Assembly (NCBI RefSeq): GCF_002742335.1
Contig: NZ_MDGR01000007.1
Coordinates: forward strand, 810,501-874,500
DNA: 64,000 nt
Reading direction: 5' to 3'
Origin: Reichenbachiella sp. 5M10
Lineage (GTDB): Bacteria; Bacteroidota; Bacteroidia; Cytophagales; Cyclobacteriaceae
Positions 9,021 through 17,522 of the stretch are shown one piece after another. The first letter of the stretch is position 1. The number at the start of each line of letters is the position of its first letter. The position numbers were made by a program, and so were the translations under genes. The notes under the pieces are model-generated. The model did not search any database, was not told where the DNA came from, and saw nothing but the letters and a program-made list of their open reading frames with translations.

Positions 9021-9890
9021 ATGTCTGAGAATAGAATTACATTTCTGATCCAGTGCGAGGATAGCAAAGGGATCATCGCCAAGGTCACTACATTTTTTTA
9101 CGACGAGGGATTCAACATCCTAACCTGTCAGCAGTTCACGGACAACATCGAGGATGCGTATTTCATGCGGGTGAGTCTGGATGCCAAAGACCTAGTGATG
9201 TCCAGAGAAGAGCTCTCCGAGAAGTTTCGCCAGATCGCCGAGCCCTTGAAGTTGGACTGGAGGGTGTATTACTCTGTAGACAAGGCCAACGTAGCGATTT
9301 TAGCTTCTAAGACCAGCCATTGCTTGTTTGACCTACTGGAAAAACACAGCGAGGGCAAACTGCATTGCAACATCCCCCTCATCATCAGCAACCACGAGAC
9401 GGTCAAGTACGTGGCGGATCAATTCAATATTCCTTTTCATCATTTGCCTGTCACAGCAGACAACTGGGTGATGCAGCAGGAAGAGATGAAAAAACTGCTC
9501 AAGGCACACAACACAGAGTTGGTGGTGATGGCGCGTTTCATGCGCATCTTGTCCTCTGACTTTATCAATTCATTCAAAGAGAAAATCATCAACATCCATC
9601 ATGCTTTTTTGCCGGCTTTCCAAGGAGCGAATCCTTATCGCCGTGCCTACGAGCGAGGCGTGAAGATGATCGGAGCGACGGCTCACTACGCGACAGATGA
9701 CCTAGACGAAGGCCCCATCATCGAGCAGGATGTAGAGCGTGTCTCTCATGCCAGTTCGCCCGCAGGGTTGACGCAGATTGGCTCGGAGATCGAACGAAAA
9801 GTGCTCTCCAAGGCCGTGAAGTTCCACCTAGACCACCGCATCATCGTGACGGGCAACCGTACCATCGTCTTTCCAGAGACGGAGGGGTAA
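9021..9890 (+). CDS. purU: formyltetrahydrofolate deformylase
   Basis: A 289-residue PurU enzyme that hydrolyses 10-formyltetrahydrofolate to formate and tetrahydrofolate, balancing one-carbon units and supplying formate for PurT. Residues 1-80 form an ACT regulatory domain (ITFLIQCEDSKGIIAKVTTF). Residues 85-289 are the formyltransferase fold with the substrate segment INIHHAFLPAFQGANPYRRA and the catalytic aspartate region DDLDEGPIIEQD. The length matches the family (about 280-290). It is a single gene separated from its neighbours by normal gaps. Confidence 0.95.
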   Translation: MSENRITFLIQCEDSKGIIAKVTTFFYDEGFNILTCQQFTDNIEDAYFMRVSLDAKDLVMSREELSEKFRQIAEPLKLDWRVYYSVDKANVAILASKTSHCLFDLLEKHSEGKLHCNIPLIISNHETVKYVADQFNIPFHHLPVTADNWVMQQEEMKKLLKAHNTELVVMARFMRILSSDFINSFKEKIINIHHAFLPAFQGANPYRRAYERGVKMIGATAHYATDDLDEGPIIEQDVERVSHASSPAGLTQIGSEIERKVLSKAVKFHLDHRIIVTGNRTIVFPETEG

Positions 9891-9922
9891 TTCAATCATG
9901 CTCATAATACCAACTAACCCTT

Positions 9923-10477
9923 ATGCACCGACTGACTGTGCTGCTGTTGCTCCTGTGGAGCAGTGCAGCGATTGCTCAAGACCAACTCCCAGCTATGACC
10001 GAAAAAGCCTGGCGAGTTAATTTCATCAACCCTGGTGTCGAACTGGAAATCCCAACGGGTCAGCGTTCGACGCTTTCCTATGGGGTGGGAGTAGGGTATA
10101 TCCCTGCGATCAAAGGGGTGACCTACGGTGGCCCATACGGGGAGCTACTCTATGATATTGCCCCTTTCTTTGATACGCAGTACAAGTTCTTTTATTCGCT
10201 CAACCGTCGGTATACCAACGGCAAATCGATTCGTGGCAATTCTGCCAATTACATATCGGGACGCTTGCTGATGGTAGGCAATTCTCTCGAATCCAATTTT
10301 TACAGGTATACCAATCTGTACTTTGGCTTGGGGCCGACATGGGGGATCCAACGGAGCATCGGCAAGGTGCATGTTCTCTTTGATGTGGGGCCACAGTTTG
10401 TCATTGATACCGAGGGCAATAGCGGTTGGTTTCCGCTGATGCTACAGCTCAACATAGGTCTAAATCTTCGGCAATGA
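9923..10477 (+). CDS. predicted outer-membrane beta-barrel protein
   Basis: A 184-residue protein with a signal peptide ending near AIAQD. The mature part alternates polar and aromatic residues (SYGVGVGYIPAIKGVTYGGP, FDVGPQFVI) and ends in LNIGLNLRQ, consistent with a small beta-barrel in the outer membrane. No specific family is recognised. Its stop codon overlaps the start of the next gene, a lipoprotein, by ATGA, so the two are translationally coupled and probably work together in the envelope. Confidence 0.65.
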   Translation: MHRLTVLLLLLWSSAAIAQDQLPAMTEKAWRVNFINPGVELEIPTGQRSTLSYGVGVGYIPAIKGVTYGGPYGELLYDIAPFFDTQYKFFYSLNRRYTNGKSIRGNSANYISGRLLMVGNSLESNFYRYTNLYFGLGPTWGIQRSIGKVHVLFDVGPQFVIDTEGNSGWFPLMLQLNIGLNLRQ

Positions 10478-11088
10478 GTCGTGTCCTAGCAGTAGTCCTA
10501 TCAACAGTGCTTTTGGGGAGCTGTACGGTGGCCAAAGTGTCGAAAATCACTGGCTGGACTCATTTGGTGGAGTATGAGGATATTTTGGTCGCTGAAATCG
10601 AACCTGTTGACGAGTGGACTTCTTGGCAGCTGTATGAGCGTGTGGAGGAGGGACTGAAGGAGGATTTTGGAACGCTGAGTTATCTGCCACAGGTGGAGTA
10701 TGACCTGAAAGCTCAGGGTGTGACAACTGAGGAGCTTGCACAGATCGGCTATGACGTGGCGGTCAGTGAGCGAGTGGCAGAGATTCTAGGGGTGACGTAT
10801 TTTTTGCGCATCACCTACGAGTCGGGAGCGTATCAGTTGCTACGAGACACAGATGTACCCAACGAAGGTACCTACGTGACTTTTCGAATCGATGCAGTAG
10901 ATCTAAAGGATTTGACTGTTTCTTCTTCGTTTTACAGCACGGCACAGCATATACCATTGCCTTTGGGACGAGACATGTTTCTCGATGTGACCTCCGTCAA
11001 TGCCTTGATGTACAAAGCCATTCGGCGTGCCTGTCGACAAATACGAAAGGAAAAAGTACACCGCGATTCCAAATGGTCGATAGAATGA
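10474..11088 (+). CDS. putative lipoprotein, unknown function
   Basis: The ATG at 10474 overlaps the stop of the preceding barrel gene and yields a lipoprotein signal with the lipobox LLGSC (cysteine at about residue 17). An in-frame GTG 48 bases upstream would hide this signal and is less likely. The 204-residue product has a predicted acidic mature domain with a repeated alpha/beta pattern (VAEILGVTYFLRITYESG), reminiscent of small envelope-assembly lipoproteins. No named family is recognised. The 3' end faces the thioesterase gene with a gap of only seven bases. Confidence 0.65.
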   Translation: MSRVLAVVLSTVLLGSCTVAKVSKITGWTHLVEYEDILVAEIEPVDEWTSWQLYERVEEGLKEDFGTLSYLPQVEYDLKAQGVTTEELAQIGYDVAVSERVAEILGVTYFLRITYESGAYQLLRDTDVPNEGTYVTFRIDAVDLKDLTVSSSFYSTAQHIPLPLGRDMFLDVTSVNALMYKAIRRACRQIRKEKVHRDSKWSIE

Positions 11089-11095
11089 TAAGGAG

Positions 11096-11665
11096 CTACA
11101 GCGAGAACTTTTTCAGTTCGAGATGACATCTTTCGTTTTCCAAAGCGTCCTCATGTGTGGCATCCATGATAGAAGCAGAGACCTCCTTGATTTTGTTTCT
11201 AAAGTCCTTTTTGAGCTCTTTGCGTTTGATAGCCTCCATGAATAAACGGACTTCTTCGTGTGATTCTAAGATCAGTTCTGGGACTTGTGTAGGTTTGTCA
11301 TCGTCTCCTTTGGCCACCATGGTGACGTAGGAGTTGTTGGTTTTTTTGACGGAGCCTTCCTTGACGTTTTCGGCGATCACGTTGATGCCAACGACGAGCG
11401 ATGAGTTGCCTACATGAACTACAGAAGCCTTGAGATGTACGAGATCACCGACCTCTACAGGTTCCAAAAAGTCGACATTGTCTACCGATACCGTGACGCA
11501 ATAGTTGCCGGCATGCTTGCTGGCACAGGCGTAGGCGACTTTGTCAATCAAAGAGAGCAAAATCCCTCCGTGGATTTTTCCTCCAAAATTGGCATAAGAA
11601 GGAATCATCAATTCGGTGATTGTGGTCTTCGAAAAACTGACGGTCTTGGCTTTTGGTATACTCAT
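11096..11665 (-). CDS. hotdog-fold acyl-CoA thioesterase
   Basis: A 189-residue cytoplasmic hydrolase from the ATG at 11665. The frame stays open 42 bases further upstream, but the family pattern begins at MSIPKAKTVSFSKT. A hotdog domain fills residues 10-130, with the YANFGGKIHGGILLSLIDKV segment of the acyl-CoA thioesterase (YciA/BFIT-like) group, where the central helix and its aspartate contribute to catalysis. It hydrolyses fatty acyl-CoA to free acid and CoA. The C-terminal 50 residues are charged and helical. A palindrome CCGCTAGCGG (11714-11723) lies in the divergent promoter region shared with the radical SAM gene. Confidence 0.88.
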   Translation of the reverse strand: MSIPKAKTVSFSKTTITELMIPSYANFGGKIHGGILLSLIDKVAYACASKHAGNYCVTVSVDNVDFLEPVEVGDLVHLKASVVHVGNSSLVVGINVIAENVKEGSVKKTNNSYVTMVAKGDDDKPTQVPELILESHEEVRLFMEAIKRKELKKDFRNKIKEVSASIMDATHEDALENERCHLELKKFSL

Positions 11666-11776
11666 GATTATTGCTTTGTATTCACTAGAAGTAGCGAAAA
11701 TAAGCACATTAGACCGCTAGCGGAACATTCACCAACCATTTTTTGATTTAATCCCCAAACAAGTAGAGATTTGCAG

Positions 11777-13972
11777 ATGTCAAATCCCAAGGTGCTTCTT
11801 ATTACCCCTCCTTTCACCCAGCTCAATACACCCTATCCAGGCACCTGCTATCTCAAAGGCTATCTCAATACCTTGGGAGTCGCATCGTATCAGGTTGATC
11901 TTGGGATCGAGGTGATACAGCGCTTGTTTAGCCGTGCAGGACTGATGGATTTGTTTGCGGTGCAGGCCGAAGGTCATCTCAGCCCCAATGCCCAACGTAT
12001 CTTCCATCTGCGAGAAGACTACATCGCGACTGTGGATGCGGTGATTCGGTTTTTGCAACACAAGAACCCCACGCTGGCCTATTCGATTGCTGAACGGGAG
12101 TTTTTGCCAGAAGCGAGTCGTTTTGATCAGTTGACGGATCTAGAGTGGGCGTTTGGGAGTCTCGGTGTACAAGACAAAGCACGACACTTGGCGACTCTGT
12201 ATCTAGAGGACTTGGCGGACTATATCAAGGAGGCGGTTGACCCCCATTTTGGATTCAGTAGATATGCCGAGCGATTGGGAATGTCAGCCTCGTCTTTCGA
12301 CGAAATGAATGAGGCGCTACAAGCACCGCTTTCGCATATTGATGAGATCCTGCTCAGCGTACTCGAAGAAATCATCACGAAGCAACAACCCAATATGCTG
12401 TGCCTCTCGGTGCCTTTTCCTGGCAACCTCTATGGAGCGTTTCGCTGTGGCCAATATATCAAAGCAAAGTATCCTCACATGGCTGTCGTGATGGGTGGGG
12501 GATACCCCAATACCGAACTGCGATCTATCTCTGATTCACGGGTTTTTCGCTACATCGATTACATCACATTGGACGATGGTGAGCGACCGATTCAGCACCT
12601 TTTGGAGCATGTGTTTGGAGACAGAGTATTGGAAAACCTCAAACGAACCTTTGCTTTGGTGGAGGGAGTGGTGGTCTATCTCGATGGGTCAAAGGATCGT
12701 GATGTGCCATTTTCGCAGACTGGGACACCAGATTATGAGGATCTGGCTTTGGACCGTTATCTGTCTGTACTCGAAGTAGCCAATCCCATGCATCGACTCT
12801 GGAGTGATGGTCGCTGGAACAAGCTGACCATGGCACATGGGTGCTATTGGAAGAAATGTAGCTTCTGTGATATATCACTTGATTATATCAAAAATTATGA
12901 GCCAGTCAGTGCCACTATTCTATGCAACCGGATGGAGGAGCAAATGGCACAGACAGGCGAAACGGGCTTTCACTTCGTCGATGAGGCAGCTCCCCCTGCG
13001 CTGATGCGGGAGTTGGCACTCGAGATACTGCGCAGAAAACTCGTGGTGACCTGGTGGACGAACATTCGCTTTGAGAGCCGTTTTAGCCCTGACCTCTGTC
13101 GATTGCTCAAGGCGTCGGGGTGCATCGCAGTATCGGGTGGGCTCGAGGTAGCCTCTGATCGCCTGTTGGAGAAAATGAAGAAAGGGGTCACGGTTGAGCA
13201 AGTTGCTCAGGTTACTCAGAATTTCACAGAGTCGGGCATCATGGTGCATGCTTATTTGATGTATGGATTTCCGACACAGACAGACCAGGAGACGATCGAT
13301 TCATTGGAGATGGTGCGGCAGTTGTTTATGCATGGAGTGATTCAATCGGGGTTTTGGCACCAGTTTGCGATGACCGCTCATGCACCTGCAGGACTAGAGC
13401 CTGAGTCTTTTGGGGTGGAGCGTGTGGGGCCGGTATTCGAGGGGTTTGCAAACAACGACTTGCAGCATCTGGATGCTTCGGGAGCGGATCATATCCGCTA
13501 CAGCGAGGGGCTGAAAAAGTCGCTGTTCAACTACATGCATGGCTTGTGCTTTGACTATACCCTACAGGAGTGGTTTGATTTTAACGTGCCCGAGACAAGT
13601 ATCCCTAGTCATTTCATCGAGCAGGCTTTGGCCACCAACGAGGGCACATACATCAATGACTCGTCGCGCTTGGTATGGTTGGGCGCAGTACCAACCTTGA
13701 GCTATTATGAAAAGCGAAAAAAAGGGAAGGTCACACAGCGAGTACGGTTATCGGTGGAGATGAAATCCTATGTGGTAGAGGTGACGGCTCCTCTAGAGGA
13801 AGGCGAGTGGTTGCGCAATCGCTTGGCTGAGATGGCGATTTCAGCTAAGGAGAAGACGATTTTTTCCGCCTTGCGAACGAGCTACGAGGAGGAGTTTGGG
13901 CAGCCTGTCGAGCGGCTCTTTCAGAGTCAGGCCTGGAACGACCTGCGCAACGCAGGTTTATTGATCGTATGA
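11777..13972 (+). CDS. B12-binding radical SAM protein
   Basis: A 731-residue protein; the ATG at 11777 is preferred over an in-frame TTG two codons earlier. The N-terminal region (LLITPPFTQLNTPYPGTCYL to about residue 260) is a cobalamin-binding-like domain with the PNMLCLSVPFPGNLYGAF and MGGGYPNTELR stretches. The radical SAM core begins around residue 350 with HGCYWKKCSFCD, in which the first two cluster cysteines are four residues apart rather than the classical three. A further glycine-rich SAM segment is VSGGLEVAS. Such enzymes do methyl transfers or rearrangements. No pathway partners lie beside it, so the substrate is unknown. Confidence 0.85.
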   Translation: MSNPKVLLITPPFTQLNTPYPGTCYLKGYLNTLGVASYQVDLGIEVIQRLFSRAGLMDLFAVQAEGHLSPNAQRIFHLREDYIATVDAVIRFLQHKNPTLAYSIAEREFLPEASRFDQLTDLEWAFGSLGVQDKARHLATLYLEDLADYIKEAVDPHFGFSRYAERLGMSASSFDEMNEALQAPLSHIDEILLSVLEEIITKQQPNMLCLSVPFPGNLYGAFRCGQYIKAKYPHMAVVMGGGYPNTELRSISDSRVFRYIDYITLDDGERPIQHLLEHVFGDRVLENLKRTFALVEGVVVYLDGSKDRDVPFSQTGTPDYEDLALDRYLSVLEVANPMHRLWSDGRWNKLTMAHGCYWKKCSFCDISLDYIKNYEPVSATILCNRMEEQMAQTGETGFHFVDEAAPPALMRELALEILRRKLVVTWWTNIRFESRFSPDLCRLLKASGCIAVSGGLEVASDRLLEKMKKGVTVEQVAQVTQNFTESGIMVHAYLMYGFPTQTDQETIDSLEMVRQLFMHGVIQSGFWHQFAMTAHAPAGLEPESFGVERVGPVFEGFANNDLQHLDASGADHIRYSEGLKKSLFNYMHGLCFDYTLQEWFDFNVPETSIPSHFIEQALATNEGTYINDSSRLVWLGAVPTLSYYEKRKKGKVTQRVRLSVEMKSYVVEVTAPLEEGEWLRNRLAEMAISAKEKTIFSALRTSYEEEFGQPVERLFQSQAWNDLRNAGLLIV

Positions 13973-14018
13973 GGAGGATGTTTTTCTGATTAGTGAAATT
14001 ATGAGCAACTTTATAACC

Positions 14019-15170
14019 ATGAAATCGAGACTGAATATAGTAGTGCTGGCTGTCGTATGGATGGCGTGTATGTATGGATGTGGGTCGGCCCAAAAGTTAT
14101 ATGAGCAAGGAGACTACTACCAAGCGGTGCTCAAATCTGCAGACAAGCTGCGTAAAAACCCAGATCATGCCAAGACCCAAGATGCGCTGAGACGTGCCTA
14201 TCCTATGGCTGTGGAGGCGTTGCTGTCTCAAGTGGACCGAGCCAAGGTTGCCAATCCACAGTTTCAAAATACAGAAGAGGTTTACCTATACGAGAAGCTC
14301 AACAGGATGTATGATGAGATCAAGCGATCTCCAGGTGCTTTGCGCGTGATACCAGAGCCGATGAGTTATCATCAGCAGTTGGCAGACGCTAAGCTTGGAG
14401 CAGCTGAGGAGCAATATACAGAAGGGATGAGAGAGCTCTCCTACGGGCAGCGATCCCATGCCAAAATAGCCTACGGGTATTTTCAGATGGCCAACAAGTA
14501 CGTGCCGGGTTACAGGGATGTGGTACGTAGAATCGAAGAAGCCTACAACATGTCTATATTGACGGTGTTGTATGTATTGCAACCGGTGCAGTCAGAGGCG
14601 TATCAGCTCAGTGGTGATTTCTTTTACGACCAAGTGGTCAAAGTTTTTCGACAGATCGAAAGCAACGAATTTATACGGTTTTATAATGCAACAGAGGCAG
14701 AGCGGGTCAATTTGGGGCAGCCGCATCATCTGTTGAAAGTCAATTTTGTGGATTTTCGAGTGGGTGATACACACACTCTGGAGCGTGTAGAGCAGGTCCA
14801 GCGCGACAGTGTGATCGTAGGTTCGGTCACGCTTGATGATGGCACCACCAAGGATGTGTACAATACCGTGTCAGCCAAACTGTCTATCCGTCGTATGGAG
14901 GTCAGGTCCAGCGGGAGGTTGCGACTCGAAGTACAGGATGAGTATACGAATGTGACACTGGACAAGGAGGATTTCAACGGGGAGTTTGTATGGTACAACG
15001 AGTGGGGGAGTTTCAACGGGGACGAGCGAGCACTTAGCCAGGAGCAGTTGAACATCTGCAACCACAAGATGATCATGCCCCCACCGGCTCAGGATCTCTT
15101 TGTAGAGTTTACCAAACCGATCTACGATCAGTTACGTACTCGCCTCGTGCGCTTCTATGATGACTACTGA
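14019..15170 (+). CDS. putative lipoprotein with N-terminal helical repeats
   Basis: From the ATG at 14019 the product has 383 residues and a lipoprotein signal with the lipobox MYGC; an ATG six codons upstream is possible but lengthens the signal. After the cysteine come TPR-like helices (LYEQGDYYQAVLKSADKLRK), then a beta-rich C-terminal half with a conserved-looking WYNEWGSFNGDERALS segment. It is probably anchored at the outer membrane facing the periplasm. I do not recognise a family. The 3' end overlaps the convergent glycosyltransferase gene by seven bases. Confidence 0.7.
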   Translation: MKSRLNIVVLAVVWMACMYGCGSAQKLYEQGDYYQAVLKSADKLRKNPDHAKTQDALRRAYPMAVEALLSQVDRAKVANPQFQNTEEVYLYEKLNRMYDEIKRSPGALRVIPEPMSYHQQLADAKLGAAEEQYTEGMRELSYGQRSHAKIAYGYFQMANKYVPGYRDVVRRIEEAYNMSILTVLYVLQPVQSEAYQLSGDFFYDQVVKVFRQIESNEFIRFYNATEAERVNLGQPHHLLKVNFVDFRVGDTHTLERVEQVQRDSVIVGSVTLDDGTTKDVYNTVSAKLSIRRMEVRSSGRLRLEVQDEYTNVTLDKEDFNGEFVWYNEWGSFNGDERALSQEQLNICNHKMIMPPPAQDLFVEFTKPIYDQLRTRLVRFYDDY

Positions 15171-16426
15171 CGGGAGTCTTCTCTGATTATTTCTTTATAG
15201 AGTCTCTCTGTGAGGTCCTCGTGATTCATTTGGTAGGCGATCTGCTCTGCCTTTTTCTTGTAATTTGGATTGGAGAGGAGTTCGATGAGTTTGGGCTCCA
15301 GGTTTTGGATTGATAAGTTGTTGATTTTGATGCCGAGTGGGCCTGCACCAAGCTGATGCACTATTTTGTTCCAAAGGAACTGGTCAATGATATGAGGTAC
15401 GATCATGCTGGCACAGCCGTGTTTGAGTGCCATATGTGTCGTGCCAGATCCTCCATGATGCACGATGGCGTAGACCTGACCGAATATCCAGTCGTAGGGG
15501 ATGTCGTGTACGAAGTGGATGAAGTCTGTGTTGTATCTAGTGGGCTCTGCCAGTCCGCCTGCGGCGGTGTTGATGATGGCGGGGATGCGGTTGCGCTCGA
15601 GGATATCCAGTATGATTTGGGTTTTTTCGACAGGTTGAGGGTTGGTCATGCTTCCAAAAGTCACAAACAGCAATTTGCCGTGTCGCTGAATAAACTTCGT
15701 GAGTTCGCTGCTAGGCGTCCAGTCGACGGTTTTGTCTCGCTCGTGGTAGCCGAGTATTTGTAGGTTTTGCTTCCAATCTTTGGGCCTAGGAAAAAGAGTC
15801 GGGGAGAGGGTGTAGATGACTTTGTGCTCATTGAGAGCTTGCTTGATTTGGCGTTTGGATACATCGGTGATCTGCAGTGTTTTGAGTGCAGTGACTATGG
15901 TTTTGATCAGTCCCCAATCGGCCAGTCGGTAGGTCAGTTTGTTGAAGAAGGAGCCGTAGTTGCTGTGAAACGCTAGGTGAGTATGGCCTTTGACGTAGTG
16001 AAGGTATGGGACAGGGCTGATCATGATCGATTGGCCAGGATGCTGTGTCTCCCATATGACTGGGTAGATGACTTTGCCGCTGTGGACGATTCGGTCTGGT
16101 TCTTCGTTATGGATCAGCTCATGTTGTTTTCGGATCATAGCTTTGTTGATTCTCATCTGATGCTTGGCGAGTTTGGCGTAGGAGATGATTTTTTTCCATG
16201 TCGAGCTGCTACCCCCGAGGGCGGTTTTGCCTAGTTCGCTTTGGAGCATTTTCATGAACTCTGGACCTAAGGATTCGAAACGAGCACCTGGATGATCTAC
16301 AAGTGTTTTGAACTGCTCTGGAAACAGGTAAATGACCTCATGCCCTTTTTGTTGTAGCAATTTGCCAATAGCAAGAAAAGGTTCCATGTCGCCACGCGTA
16401 CCGATAGAGGAAAGGAGGATTTTCAT
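15164..16426 (-). CDS. GT1 family glycosyltransferase (MGT type)
   Basis: A 420-residue nucleotide-sugar transferase with the two-Rossmann GT-B fold. The N-terminus ILLSSIGTRGDMEPFLAIGK is typical of sterol and antibiotic glucosyltransferases, and the C-terminal domain has the sugar-nucleotide pattern VHHGGSGTTHMALKHGC followed by DQFLWNKIVHQLGAGPLG. It would move a sugar from a UDP or dTDP donor to a lipid or small molecule in the cytoplasm or at the inner face of the membrane. No biosynthetic partners are adjacent, so the acceptor is unknown. It is the only gene on its transcript as far as visible. Confidence 0.88.
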   Translation of the reverse strand: MKILLSSIGTRGDMEPFLAIGKLLQQKGHEVIYLFPEQFKTLVDHPGARFESLGPEFMKMLQSELGKTALGGSSSTWKKIISYAKLAKHQMRINKAMIRKQHELIHNEEPDRIVHSGKVIYPVIWETQHPGQSIMISPVPYLHYVKGHTHLAFHSNYGSFFNKLTYRLADWGLIKTIVTALKTLQITDVSKRQIKQALNEHKVIYTLSPTLFPRPKDWKQNLQILGYHERDKTVDWTPSSELTKFIQRHGKLLFVTFGSMTNPQPVEKTQIILDILERNRIPAIINTAAGGLAEPTRYNTDFIHFVHDIPYDWIFGQVYAIVHHGGSGTTHMALKHGCASMIVPHIIDQFLWNKIVHQLGAGPLGIKINNLSIQNLEPKLIELLSNPNYKKKAEQIAYQMNHEDLTERLYKEIIREDSRQ

Positions 16427-16449
16427 AGGGGTGGATTATTTAATTGAAT

Positions 16450-16479
16450 AGAAATGTAGCTTCTCAAAGCTACATTTCT
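16450..16479 (-). terminator. strong hairpin after the barrel gene
   Basis: A perfect 13-bp stem has arms 16450-16462 and 16467-16479 around a four-base loop. It lies between the end of the beta-barrel gene (16515) and the start of the glycosyltransferase gene, both on the minus strand. The stem itself includes a T-rich stretch, but the T tract after it is weak. It most likely separates the two transcripts. Confidence 0.6.
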
Positions 16480-16514
16480 TTCTCCTAATGAAATATCCAA
16501 TAGAGAAAAAAGGA

Positions 16515-17105
16515 CTAGTTAGCGATCTTGAGCAGTACGAAGAACTGTAGATAACTATTGTAGAGGTCTTTGCGGTTTAGAATCGCATCGTATTGGGAGA
16601 CAGTGGTGAAGGATCGGTTGTAGCGAACCCCCAAATCTAGGAAGTAAAGGACCGATACACTCGCGCCTATTGTCCCAGAGACTTCAAATCGTTGATCATA
16701 GGTATTCAAAAGGTTTTGACTGGTGGAGTCGGTGGCATAGTTGGTGGCCCCTAACAGGTAACCAAATTCTGGCCCCACACTGATTTTGAGCCAGTCCAGA
16801 GGGTAGATATCAAGAAGGAGCGCTCCGGTGGCATAGTTGAACTTGTAGTCGAGAGTATCCTGGTTTACCTTGGTGCCTTTGCGTGTGTAGCCCAGTTCAG
16901 TAGAGAATCCGATGTAGTCAAATTGCTCTGCAAATACGCCACTGATGCTAAAGGCAGGACGTGTCGATAGACTAGGACTGGGATCATCCGACGAATGGAG
17001 TGAGGATAGGTTGTAACCTCCCTTGATGGCGAAATAGGAGTTTTGTGCTAAGCTGCCAAAGCCGATAAGGAGCAGCGGAAGGAATAGAAGTAGCTTCAGC
17101 TTCAT
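16515..17105 (-). CDS. PorT-like outer-membrane beta-barrel protein
   Basis: A 196-residue protein with a signal peptide (cleavage after GSLAQ). The mature sequence fits the outer-membrane beta-barrel family often labelled PorT-like (FAIKGGYNLSSLHSSDD, then repeated strands such as GFSTELGYTRKGT and ISVGPEFGYLLGATN). These small barrels are common in Bacteroidota and mostly of unknown function; the label does not imply a role in type IX secretion. The gene stands alone between a terminator-like hairpin and a 417-base gap. Confidence 0.78.
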   Translation of the reverse strand: MKLKLLLFLPLLLIGFGSLAQNSYFAIKGGYNLSSLHSSDDPSPSLSTRPAFSISGVFAEQFDYIGFSTELGYTRKGTKVNQDTLDYKFNYATGALLLDIYPLDWLKISVGPEFGYLLGATNYATDSTSQNLLNTYDQRFEVSGTIGASVSVLYFLDLGVRYNRSFTTVSQYDAILNRKDLYNSYLQFFVLLKIAN

Positions 17106-17446
17106 TTGATGATATGCTAACGGTCAATAATAATATTTGTCTTCAATACCTAGATAATATTTGTCGGTCTTATCCAGTGAGGCAATATTACAGTATAGCA
17201 AGCGAAGTGGGGAAGATTATATGGTGTTTTATGCTTTGCTCCATATTAAATTGGTGTGAACGGAAAGTGAATTTTTGAATGGAAGAGTGTTGCTCTTGCT
17301 CACAAATGACGGGAGCAACAATATGAGCCTGATTTATACAATGAAATGAATTCAGTAGTCTTTGAAGAAAAATCGGAAAACACCTAGTTATACAAGGTGG
17401 GGGAGGGTTTGCTTTTGTTCATTTCTCTCATGACAATGGAAAATAA
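17106..17446. other. gene-free interval between dnaK and a barrel gene
   Basis: No gene is supported here. A loose hairpin pairs GTTGCTC near 17288 with GAGCAAC near 17312. The AT-rich part next to 17105 presumably holds the promoter of the beta-barrel gene on the minus strand, but no convincing -33/-7 pair is seen. Confidence 0.35.
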
Positions 17447-17478
17447 AAAAGCCCTTCTGGTCTCCCAGAAAGGCTTTT
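17447..17478 (-). terminator. dnaK transcription terminator
   Basis: A stem of 13 pairs with one mismatch (arms 17447-17460 and 17465-17478, loop TCTC) is followed, reading the minus strand, by a run of T residues. It lies 45 bases after the dnaK stop codon and fits a rho-independent terminator. Confidence 0.85.
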
Positions 17479-17492
17479 GTCTATTCTCTCAA

Positions 17493-17514
17493 TACTAGAC
17501 TCTAATGTCTAGTA
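17493..17514. repeat. GTCTAG-type palindromic intergenic repeat
   Basis: An 8-bp hairpin, TACTAGAC (17493-17500) and GTCTAGTA (17507-17514) with a six-base loop, lies between the dnaK stop codon and its terminator. Its core word GTCTAG also occurs in the repeat at 4935-4956. Confidence 0.45.
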
Positions 17515-17522
17515 CCTAGGGT

